NCBI GenBank assembly: GCA_037903355.1
Contig: JBAJFE010000004.1
Location: 2,232,001 to 2,296,000 of the forward strand
DNA: 64,000 nucleotides
Direction: 5' to 3'
DNA from: Trichuris trichiura
Lineage: Eukaryota > Nematoda > Enoplea > Trichinellida > Trichuridae
Shown: piece by piece, positions 23,930-34,615 of the stretch
Position numbering within the stretch: the first letter of the stretch is position 1
Layout of the letters: every line of letters begins with the position of its first letter
Program-made: the position numbers and the translations under genes
The notes under the pieces: model-generated
What the model was told of the DNA's origin: nothing
Seen by the model: the letters and a program-made list of their open reading frames with translations, nothing else
Database searches by the model: none

Positions 23930-24560
23930 CTCCGGTTTGAACTTTTTCCACAGCAAAGTGATGCCGGCTGTCAATGTGCTTTGTTCGTGACGCACAATCC
24001 GGCCCTTAGCTAATGCTTATAGCAGTAGAATACTCGCACGGCAAGCGACTTCTCGCAGGGTATACTAATATCTTCGTGCACAGCGACTGAAAGCAAGATA
24101 TTTCTTAGGCCGGACCTGATATCACTAGAGTTTCAAAGTTCTTGTCTTGGTTGAATCTGATTCCAAGATAGCAATAGACCTTGATAACATGTTTCAATTG
24201 GAGTTGACTGCTCAACTCTCTGCTTAGTTTCACAGTGGCCTGTTCATCATCGATCAGATGAACAAATCATCCACACGCGTATCTTCGGTCAATATCTTTT
24301 TGCTTTTACGGCAATAATAAACGCACGGCGGTTTTGCAGCCGTTCCATATCGTCTAGCATGTCGTACCACCCTTGCAGCCAATAGGGTCTGTAGATATGC
24401 AATTTCTTCCTTACGCTTGCGCACCAAGTTACCCATTCTCCGTCGTACTGCCCAGAGGAATCGTGCCAGCCCATAAACTATCGAGAATTTCTGCTGGAAG
24501 TTATTTACTGTTATAGACAAAGCGAAAGCGAATAAGCGAAACAAGAACGGGACAACCTAA
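23930..24560 (-). pseudogene. Decayed Ty1/copia retrotransposon fragment (reverse transcriptase to RNase H)
   Basis: On the minus strand, with several frame changes and stops, the order of motifs matches the end of a copia pol gene. First comes YGLARFLW, near the usual LYGLKQAxR..W, then PCVYYCRKSKK..VDDLFI (the YVDD box). Next is LSSQLQLKHVIKVYCYLGIRFNQDK, cut short here. The RNase H end has CASRTKHIDSRHHF and AVEKVQTGE. Copia elements encode Gag-Pol and copy by reverse transcription in the cytoplasm. This copy lacks recognisable integrase, gag or LTRs and cannot be active. It lies between the RPA2 gene and the left inverted repeat. Confidence 0.85.
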
Positions 24561-24800
24561 TACAGTACGCATATTTTGTATGCAAATGGAGAAGAATAAC
24601 ATTGCGGTTCTTCCAACGGAAAAAGGCTTGGTCTGTTTTTAACCTTTGAACCTCTTCAGAACCTGTTTAGTCTCACCCCGAATAGCCAATTATTACGCTG
24701 ATATAACATTAGCAAAAAAGGGCATCTGTCGAGCTTTCTGATCTGTAACGATGCGTCACCAACAATACGTTCTCTCCTGGTAAGGATACGGCTTGGTGGA

Positions 24801-24838
24801 AAGAAAAATAAAGAAAGAAAGAAAGAAAAAGAAAGAAA
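24801..24838. repeat. GAAA-rich simple repeat
   Basis: A short imperfect tract of AAGA/GAAA units. It is a microsatellite with no visible function. Confidence 0.8.
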
Positions 24839-25562
24839 TTTTTCCCACTCACTTAGGCAGTCGTAAATTACCATAAATAAACTATCTGATTTCGTTAATA
24901 CTAAATTGGCAATTTATTTCTTTTCACCGGATGCATAAATCGGTAAATGTATTCGTAAACCCTTAAAATAATGCTCAGCCCATTTCCTTAAATATTTTCC
25001 GAAAATTAAAAGCTTAGTCATCCAATAATGTACTGCTAGCCAGCTAGATTTGAGATTTTTAGACCTATTTGTAATTACCAACCTGCAAATCTTTACCGTA
25101 CTCGAACCCAAAGCAGCATAACGTTCGGTGCAGATGTGCCGATTTTCGTTTCGTTATTGGGAAGGCTCGGACAGCTTTAAAACATCTGATTCACTTTTCA
25201 TGGCCAAAACCTCAAAAAATAGAACAGGAAATGAAGCTTTTCGGGGTCTGTCAAAAGAAGCGAAATATTTTAGGCTCACCGACTTTCTTTCTGCAAAGAA
25301 AGTGGAAAGTTAATTCCCTTAGCCAAAAAATAGCGAAATTTATAAATACAAAAAGGCAAGTTTTTTAATATAAATTTCTCGCGCTGTAATTAAAAAGTAA
25401 AATTACTGCCCTTGGTTTATGTTTATTGTTTTTCTCCTGCCGAATGTTGCGAGAAACGCGAACTGCGAACTTTTATGTGGAAACCGATACCGTAGGAAAG
25501 AAAGAACTTGCGTTTCCTTTTTTTCTCGTCAGCTACTGTGTGTGGCAAGATAAGCGGTCGAA

Positions 25563-26728
25563 ATGCTTAATGGTAATCTCTAAGCTGTATTTTTCCCTAG
25601 TTTTAGCAAGTTTTAATTGGAATTTAAATCCACTTTTAGATTATGGAACTGGAGGCGGTGGTTTTGTATCGTCTCAGACACCCGGCCGAGACAGGAAAGG
25701 AGCTTCGGTGAGCGTTTCAGCGTTTATGCTGTCAATAAATTTACATATTCGCAATTAAGAAGGTGTATAGAAACACTCAGTTATTACCGGCTACGTGCGC
25801 TATGATTCACAACATGACGTCAGGTACGGATACTCTTAGAGTTGGGACAGCCGAAATTTCTCAGGTATTTTATAAACTTCATATACGGTAGTTTAAGGAG
25901 GCTCTTCTTTGGTAGGTTTGCATAGTAGGATTGGTGAGAAGCATAGAACGAAGTGCAATTCACACTGATGTTCTTATCGACGACATGACCTCTGCTCCGC
26001 TTAGAGCGCGCCAATATGCCAGGGTATTTTTCTCCCGCGTTATAGAATGTTAGTATTCTCAGGCTAGCTTGTCATTTAAGGACGACGGTCGTCAGCCCGA
26101 TTTGCCATCGTACATGGGTGCTTATGTGAGGGTCTGTGGCCACATATCGTCATTTCAAAACAAGAAAGCTTTGACAGTTTTTGGCATCATGAAGTTGAAG
26201 GATTTGAATGAGCTGACCATGCATATTCTGGAGGTTGTACAAGCTAAGTTGTTTTTTGAAAAGGTATGAAGGTATGCTCAAGTTTCCGCCTCATTAAAAT
26301 TTTTAACAGGATGTCATCTCGCAAAGAATGGCAAAGAAAACTCTTAACCTTCCCAGCACTAGTACGGACAACCGTAACCGAGCCAATCCATTTAGCGCTC
26401 CACCAGCACCCACCGTTGCTTACAGTTACGGTTTAACTGGTCTTCGGGCTGAGGTAAGTTGTTCTGTAATTCATCCCGCGTAAATGATAACTTTTTACTC
26501 CAGATTCATCGCTACCTAAGGGACTGCACAGCTGAAGAAGGCATGTCGTTCAGCGAGCTGAAAGCTCGTTTCGCTCACGTACCAACTATGAAGCTGAAGT
26601 ATAACCTGCTGTATTCTTTTAATTTTAGCTCATTTGTTTGTTTAAGGAGCGAAGTCGATTTCTTAAGCGACGAAGGGCATATATACACTACTATAGACGA
26701 AGATCATTTCAAGACCACTGACTCGTGA
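25563..26728 (+). CDS. RPA2: Replication protein A 32-kDa subunit
   Basis: RPA2 is the middle subunit of the heterotrimeric single-strand DNA binding protein used in replication, repair and checkpoint signalling. Exons: 25563-25572, 25640-25707, 25781-25864, 25916-26023, 26063-26263, 26310-26453, 26504-26598, 26647-26728; all phases close, giving 263 aa (human 270). The N-terminus is Gly/Ser rich (YGTGGGGFVSSQ), as in the phosphorylated tail of RPA32. The OB fold follows with TLRVGTAEISQ, VLIDDMTSAPLRARQY and VRVCGHISSFQNKKALTVFGI. The C-terminal winged helix ends VDFLSDEGHIYTTIDEDHFKTTDS, almost as in human. The first exon of only ten coding bases is inferred from phase and is less certain. 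AATAAA lies at 26881. The gene sits between two inverted repeat copies. Confidence 0.93.
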
Positions 26729-27411
26729 TGCTTGTTCACTTTTGGCCTAACGATGGCCTGACTTTGACACGTTTTGTATTCTGCGTTATGCTTCAGCCTT
26801 GCACTAACCGCAATTCATTGCAAAAAGTAAAATATAACTGTTACAAAAAACTTTAAAATTTTTAATATTTATATATTCATAATAAAACCAGCTTTACGGA
26901 TTTAAATAATTGGCAACGTCTGTGATCAGTCGATATTGCATTATTGTACCAAACACGTTTGCCAACTTTTCAATTTAAATACAGTATGTGCGACTGTTTC
27001 AAAGCTTTTCAGGAACAACAGACGAAGTATGTTTCACGCTAGTGCAAACTTTTTAAGTTCGTACTGTATAATAAACTATATGCAGGTATTTTGCAACGGA
27101 GTGGTATTGATTTTGGATAAGTGATCCAACAGCTAATAATAGGAGCACTGCAATCCCAGAAAAAATTCAAAACACGAGAGCAGTATTAGACTTTTGCCTA
27201 CTAACTTTGGCCAGATCAGATGTTTGATTGGATCACTGCCTTTTGGGCATTGACAGTAACTGTAGATGATTAGCAAGTTCGTTTCGTGCAGATCATAGAA
27301 GACTTTTGCAACTAGTTACGCAAATGCGCAAAAAAGACTTTCGCACAATAAAATATTTTTTTTTAAATGAATGCATAAAGGTTTGCGATTCTTTATGATA
27401 AATGGTTTGTT
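26729..27411. other. RPA2 3' untranslated region and AT-rich spacer
   Basis: It contains the AATAAA signal at 26881-26886 downstream of RPA2. After that there is only AT-rich sequence up to the right copy of the inverted repeat. No further gene is seen. Confidence 0.6.
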
Positions 27412-28028
27412 TTCCTATCGCAAAACGTTTTCCTACTGTAACAATGGGAAAAGTAGGTTTGTTTAACTTCTCGGTAGGGCAAGTTCACATAAACATGATG
27501 TCCGTGAAGACTAAATTTGAATTCTTTTTATTTGCTGCATAGCGAAAGCGTTTTCAGCAGCAGTTACTACTTCCAGTTTTTATGCAAAGCATTAAATGCT
27601 CTTTATGTTTTATATGAAGATATGCAGTTGGCTAAGCTTTGAAAGACTTTAAAAACTATAGAACCTACCCGCTGTTTTTTCTCAACCTTAAAGTTGTAAT
27701 TGCTTATGCCATACTTGCATAATGCATAGTCGTTTTTCAGAAAGCCTTATGCTGATAATGCAAAAGGTGCGAAAATGTTAAATGCATGATATTAGCATTA
27801 GTACTGGGGTAACTCTCTCTTACCATGAGCAGAAATTCTGTCACATTTACCATGTACGACATTTCACAGAAGTACCCCGGAATAATCGAATTACAGAGGG
27901 CTACACGCGGGACTAATAAAAAAGATATTAAATGATGTTCAGGTTAGAAATGCATCTCGAATAGACAGTAGATCAACATATTCGCTTAAGAAATAATTAT
28001 TTTAGTTTAGCGAAAAAATGCCGCTAAG
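27412..28028 (-). repeat. Right copy of the inverted repeat flanking the RPA2 locus
   Basis: Reverse complement of 22759-23384 with scattered base differences, for example AATTCGATTATTCC here against AATTTGATTATTCC in the left copy. The outer ends of both copies carry CTTAGCGGCAT. No terminal target duplication was recognised for the pair or for either copy. Confidence 0.85.
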
Positions 28029-28480
28029 CGTTTTCTTGTACCTAAAGTGTTTCGTATAACGCAGTGTTTTCAGGCGTAGCGGCTGTCCAGCTAAACTCCT
28101 TACTTATCTAAAAACGCTTTATCTCTAATTGTCGCCGAGCTCCACGGAGGCAACGAAATTACTGTAGGAGTGATGTTCAATACCAGCTCATCGAAAAAGT
28201 TACTGCATTTATTGATGCTCAGGTTAGCTCTCAAAAGTGATAGTCAGGTAGGGTTCTTCCACAGCGCCCATAGCGTTGGTGGTTCAAAGTTCTTTACTAT
28301 TAAAACCATTTTTACTTCAGCACAACATAAAAGTCATAAGCAACGATAAAACTGTCGACCGGTCATAAACAAGTGAAGCGCTCTACTGCTTGAAAACGGC
28401 GAGCGCATTTAAATATATCATGCCTGCATGACTAACAGTACGAATGAAGTAGGTTCGCCGCAACGAGAAGTACAATGCAT
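28029..28480. other. Spacer between inverted repeat and CAP-Gly gene
   Basis: AT-rich sequence with no recognisable gene. It probably includes the 3' untranslated region of the minus-strand CAP-Gly gene. I see no exact AATAAA close to its stop codon. Confidence 0.4.
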
Positions 28481-31400
28481 TCAATGGCGGTAAAAAAGTT
28501 TTTCATCCTTGTCTGGGAAGTCAGTGGCTGCATCCGCTTTGTTGCCTGCTTCGTTGCTGTCCGAATGATAGGATGCGACAAAAATTCCTGAATCGATACA
28601 ACAATTGCCACTGGTACGTTCCGTGATGTGGTCCAGCCGCGTTTCGGTGCTTCCAGGAGACCCATTCTCCTGATCGCCTAATGAATGACACTCGTCCGTG
28701 TCAGTGGCTTCAGACACTTGACAAGATAATGAACCCGTTAAACTTTCGCATAATCTTTGGCTCGAATGTGCCGTCTCCACTTCGCAACTGGACCGGACGC
28801 GGCGCCTATGGCGTCCCACAGGAACCTTCTCGTTACCTGGAAGATCTTCCACTCCGCCGGACAAATTTCGACTTCGTTGGCAGTCACCTCTTCTTTTCCA
28901 GTTGTCCGCGAGTCTGCAAGCATCTTCATGGTACACGCCTGTGATTGATACTCGTATGGACTTGATAACAATACCTTTCATCTTCGGGAATGGTCGCCTT
29001 CTGAACTCCCTCGTGAGTGTACACAGTCACTTGACGGTCTCTGGTATGCCGAGGGCTACAGTCAGCGTAAATTTGAATAAGTGATTGAGACATTTTTCCT
29101 TGACAAATTCCTTCCTCTTCCGTAGCGCTTGATTCCAACGATGTTGTGCATTGGCGATGAATTGGCGTTTCATATGCAGATTGAGTCATCAGCATTTGTT
29201 GCAGCTGGAACTGCAGCTGTTCCTTGTCCATCTTAAGACGTTTTGAATTTTCCTTTTCTCGCTCGCACGTCTTAAGCAAATCTCCGTGGCGCACTGCCAG
29301 TCGTCTGAATAACAAGTAGCATAAAGCAGTATACTGGCTAAATTTTAGTCGGCTTTAAAAGAAGGCCCTTCAGAAATGGTACTGCCGCGATTTTATAATT
29401 AGTTCAACTGCTGGACAATATTTTAAGACGCCTTCCGCCATTTATGTTAAGCTATGCAAATTAAGGCAACGTACTTTTCAGCCATTTTCTTCAATTCCAA
29501 CGCCTCTTTCAGCTCATCATTCTTTTGCTCCAATAAAGCAATTCTTGCTTTCATTTTTTCTGCCTCTTCAACCTAAAACCGTCGTCAACAATAAAAGGGT
29601 GAAAATTAATTTCAAAAATTTGATTTTACAGTAAGCTGGCAACTTGACTTGTCCCGCTGTGCTCCCTTTCGTCTGCTCTTTCTCAATACATCATCGGTAA
29701 AGCCTAATGCTTTCTACAGTTTCAAGTTGCTTCAGCTATTTTATTATTAATAATAATTTGAGAGCCCAGTAACAGAAGCAGTCAAAATGTCTTCTATTTT
29801 CCTTCACCATGGTTACAAGGCTGCAAAGTGTCAACGATCGTCACGAATTGCTTCGGAAAATACGCAACCAAACGATTGGACTAATATTAGGAAACTAGTA
29901 ACTTTTACTCTTGCTGAAAGATATATTTATAATATTGTTTACCGCTTTAACTGACGGCGTTTTTGCATCGTGAGCGGTTCACGCATAACTAATCATAATT
30001 TTAAATATCGATCTCTTCTTTCAACGTTATCAATGCGCCAAATTACCTCCTTTTCCAAATCTTTCAACTTGCTCTGAAGCTGTCGATTCTGTTCCGTTTT
30101 CATCTCCAAAACAGCGCGCAGACTTTCAATTTCCTTCATATTGTTGGCAAATCGCTCGTTGGATGCCTGAAACATAGATTATCAACCACTGGCATTTGTT
30201 TCGTCTCGGCTTTTCTACCAGTTTCGTTTCCTCAACGCTACGCGCAAACTTCCGCTCCGACTGGCATACTTCAGCGTGATATCCTCCGTACCTGATTTTC
30301 AACTTTCTTTTTTCAATCTGTAACAACTGAAAATTGTGGCGGTCTGGAATTTCTTAAAACTCGAATTTCTAAAGTCAAAAGGTCAGCTTAACATTGCTTT
30401 AGTCGTTTGCTAGCTATTTAAAGCACTGCACTTAAGCGGAGCAACGAATTTAGAAAGTTGCGCGCTTTTTTCTTTTTCCGCAAACTGGTGCACAACCGAT
30501 TTGGCCTTTTGCCAGCAGTTAGAAAGAAAAGGGAAAAAAGAAGTTATTCACGTGGGCTAAACAAAAGCTTTAACTAAATCGTTAAACATGGACTTATCTT
30601 TAGCTAACACTCAATAAAAGCAAGTATCCTCCTCACAAATCGAAGTCTGTTCATCACACTTAGAGTAAAGAAAACCTGAAGTAAAGATATACGGTGTCGG
30701 TCATATAAAAACGCTGCATTTTAAAAAATCCGTATGCAGCTGTTTGGAACAGCACTTATCAAACGCGAGAAAACCTAACAATAAGAGGAAAGAAATGCCT
30801 TCCCATGCTTTTCATGCATATAAACTCATCTTACGACGCTCTTATTAGGAAAGAACCACATACTGCTTCCGAAGATGAAGACAACTGCGAAGATAGCAAT
30901 TACGACCTAAGCATCACTTATTTTTAGTGACAAACTTTGAAAAAAGGGATAATTAGGTATAAGATATTTATGCTTTGAACTTCTAGCGCGGTTTTCACTT
31001 TTCAAAAATTGCTCTTAAATCTAGCTAACTCAAAATCGAAGATTTTCAGTAAACCAAAGCGCAACGCCAACTGGCAACGTCTTGCTTGCATATTCAGGCA
31101 TTTCGCCACGGCGTTGCAATCCTATTAACTTCAGCATGCTTAAATGAACCTAAGGGAGTACGATGACTCTGCGCAATGACATTTAGAAACAACAAACTTA
31201 AGTGAGATTTGTGGAACCAAATTATTATGGCACAAAGGGCGAAGAAGGGCAGATTATCATTTAAACTTTTTTGAATGCTTTTATTTTAACAGATAACGTA
31301 AAAACTCCAAGTTAAAGCGCACACTGCTTACCTCAGCTTCCAATGATTCGCGAAGTTTTTTGATTTCCTCTTCGTGAGCTTTTAGCACTACAATCGAGCG

Positions 31401-34400
31401 TTCACTGCGCTACCGTAGGCATACAAAAGCAAAGGAATTACTTTCGTCCATTTCCAGCTGGTTTTTCATTGACAAAGTTGCTTCCAAGTCCTTCAACCGA
31501 CCGTTGTGCTCATCCTGCAATCTGCGAATGTAAATTTTCTGCTCGGACAGCAGCTCCTCCTTATCCTTTGTTAACCGCTCCACTTGAGCGTTGCTGACGG
31601 CTGAAAGCAAGGCAAACATGTTGGCAAGTGGTTAAGAAAAGTGGTCGAAAATGGCACATCCGACATCTCGGTGGCAGTGTAAACTTACCCAGTGCGGAGC
31701 TGCATTGTTCCGACATTTCCCTCCATTGACCCGACTGCTTTCTTAACGATGAAATAACCTGAAGTCATTTCAGCCGCACTCAAAATTGTGAACGCTTTGG
31801 GCAAGTGCCATTTACCTCCTCGTTTAGATAATCAATTAGTATGGAGAAGGCGACAAGTCCCTTGGCAAGTTCGCTGTTTTTCCGCTTGAGCGCCTCCCCT
31901 TGCTTCCTGAGGGTAGACAACTTGTCGTCGGTTGCTTGCGATCTCGAGGAACCGCCGCTTTTTGGCACCACCCCATTTGTTGGCTGCTTGCCGATTGCCA
32001 CTTCATGTTCAACCGGCGAAGTCGCGTGAGCACTTTTTTTGGCAGCGCTTCGATTCGCCTGAGACGACGAGGCACGATTGTTATATCCTGAAAGAACACG
32101 CTGTTCCATTCAATTTCATAAATAGACCGGAAAGTTCAGCAACTGCTCAAGAGCAGTGCAGTCTTTTTTACCGCCCATTAAATAATGTCAATTCGCGAAA
32201 CGAAGTTCAACCCCTAAATGGCAAAAACGTGCGACATAAGACTATGCTTCTTTAAAAAAACGTTAAGCCTAACGAGAAGCCAAAAAGTTAGCTAAAGCGA
32301 GCTTCACAAGAAATAATCTTTCTGGTCAAGTTGCCTTCAGCTGGGAAGTTCAGGCAACAAGGAATGACTTGCTTCATTTACAAGACTACATTATCAACAA
32401 GTGCTTAATTCTCACTTCCGCGATTTACTATTTGAGAGCTGTCAAGTTTTTTCTATAAAATATTAATAAACCGTGGCCTCATAAACCTCATGTCGCTACA
32501 ATTCATAAGTCATGGGAATTCCGGTGCCGTTCAACTGAGGCGGGCTGGGTACAATTATATGACAAACATTTTGCTCTCGTTGTCCGCCCATACTGACCAT
32601 TCGACCAAAAGAGAACAGTGACACGGAAACTGACACTTAAGGTGAACGACTGAGAACATTGCATAGTAACGCTATTAGGGCGCGGAAGGTTAAGCATTCA
32701 ACAGTTGCAAGAACTTATTGCTTTTACTGCTTCTTCCACATCCCTGCAATCGATATTAATATGCAGCTCGATTTGCCTGTAAAAACCTTCCGAGGTCAAA
32801 AAGGAGCTTCAATACGTTTGCCCATAACGGAGGCTTGTTATGGTAAAAAGAATTAGGGTGCCACGCGTACCCGTTGCCATCAGTGCCGATTCCCACAGCT
32901 GCGTACGACTTAATTGTGTTCAAACAGCTAGCAAATGACCGTGAACGAACATTGGCCAAAAAGGTTACATGCCAATTATGGAAATGGCTGCGCCGAGCGC
33001 AACTAAAACGGTTTGACAGCTGCGGGGTGTCTTCGCTTGGGACAGCATCCAAGACTGGATTTTTCCGCCCAAAAGTGCAACTGTCACTAAGGGGCAGCGT
33101 TGGTCGATCAGCCCCCCTCCGAGTAGTAGCATTATTGTAGGCAAAAAATCAGCATGCGCCTGCTAGCGCCGATAAAAGAAGGAGAAAAAAGGAAAATGCT
33201 AGAAAATCACACAACTTACGATTTTCCTTCTCCGCCGCTCGCGTTGGAGGGGCAGTTAAAGTTTTCGGGTTTGGCAAGCCTATTCGACTTTTCACTTCTT
33301 TTTTGGGCCGGTCCTTATCGAGCTTGATGCTCTCTCTAAGTTTGGCCATAATTTCCGCATGCTTGGACGGTTTTGCAGGCGGCCTGGCTGGCAAATTTTG
33401 CGACAACGCTTGCCCATTTAGGGAACCATTCTTGGTCTTCAAAAGGCCATTACGGCTAGAAGATGAATCCATTTTGGCGCTTTTGCTGTTGGTAACCATC
33501 GAGCCTTCCCTGCGTTCCGGTTTACGCTTTTCCAAACCTGACTTCGCTCCTTGAGCTCTCTCCAGGGAGCCGCAGGGACTGGGAGTACCTTCGCTGCCAA
33601 AGGGAGGAGTCGCAACTGCCTTGCCGGCAATAACGCACCGACTACTGCTATGACCGGATGCGTCTTCGACAATCGTCGACCCGAAAACGGTCATACCGTA
33701 TTGGCCAACGGGATCACCAACGGCGGCGCTCGCTGGCATGCTGTCAACAACCGGCGTATCGAGTTCGTTTTTTGATCTAATTTCATAGCAGTTCGTATTT
33801 ATCGCTGGAAAGACCTGTTTCGGCGCTGAATTGTCCGGTCGCTTGTCAGCTTCATCTTTTCCGCTCAAATTACTCGCTTTGTACTCATCCTTCTTACTGC
33901 CGCTTTCAATTGGATTAACTAAAGGGGCTGTTCGAGTTTCCATTTGAACATCCTCTACGCTGTCATTACTGATTGTGAATGTTGTGTTCAAAGGGACAGG
34001 TAAAGGAGCCTGGTCAGTCTGCGAATCCTCAAAGTAGTAGCTACTAATAAGCAACGGTTGAACGTCTTCAATGAGCTCGCAGCTTTCCATCATTTGACTG
34101 CTATGCAATACATGCGTATCGGAATGGTGTTCAACGGTTGCAAGTACGCAGGATTCTGGACCGCCCTCCTTCTCGAGTATTATTTCAACCGAATTCACGG
34201 GAGCGAATACAGCGTGACAAGGTGCCGTCTGGAAGTATCTCCGACCGGCGAAACATCCGTCGTGATGTCCAATAGGTTCATCCAACTCCACGCCACAGAA
34301 TATTCCTTCCCGATCATGCACAACGCCCACGTATCTAAGCCGTCCTTTCTTTTCACCGGATATGCACACCGGGCTTCCTATGTACTCCGTGAAGGTCTTT

Positions 34401-34615
34401 GAAAGCAGTTCATGAATTGGCACTAAACATGGCTGCTCCTGCAAGCAAGGAACAACTGACGAAGTTTGAATTGGACTGAAGCTGCATGGACGACGGACTG
34501 GACGAGCTATTCTTTCCTGTTGAGCTTTACTGGTTGTTTCGGCGTATTCCTTTTTCCTGTAAACGCGAGGAGGCCGAATGAGCGATGGATTTCCGTAGTT
34601 CTCCTGCAAAGACAT
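28481..34615 (-). CDS. CAP-Gly and coiled-coil protein, probable microtubule-associated linker
   Basis: CAP-Gly proteins bind microtubule plus ends and the C-terminal tails of tubulin and EB1. Minus-strand exons: 34615-33220, 32087-31816, 31758-31689, 31600-31442, 31387-31332, 30326-30219, 30166-30047, 29572-29475, 29304-28975, 28913-28481. All phases close, giving about 1013 aa. The large first exon holds one CAP-Gly domain at about residues 85-145 (KKGRLRYVGVV, GVELDEPIGHHDG, RYFQ, FAPVNSVEI) and then a long Ser/Pro/Lys-rich, probably disordered region. Exons 2-9 encode heptad-rich coiled coil (LSTLRKQGEALKRKNSEL; LEQKNDELKEALELKKMAE; KEQLQFQLQQML). The last exon is polar. The order is CLIP-like, but one CAP-Gly domain and a coil recalling ATIP/MTUS proteins make exact orthology unclear. 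A 1.1-kb intron (32088-33219) follows exon 1. Confidence 0.85.

Noticed and set aside
22759..28028. Inverted repeats as the LTRs of the copia element
   Set aside because: LTRs are direct repeats. These blocks are inverted and also enclose RPA2, so they are not the LTRs.
28926..28975. Alternative end of the CAP-Gly protein at a TGA at 28926
   Set aside because: Using the stronger acceptor CTTGCAG before 28913 restores a long open frame to 28481; the nearer acceptor would leave a 36-base intron and an immediate stop.
31410..31435. 15-base intron (GTATGCCTACGGTAG) in the CAP-Gly gene
   Set aside because: A normal 54-base intron from 31441 down to 31388 keeps the frame and uses consensus ends, so the tiny intron is unnecessary.
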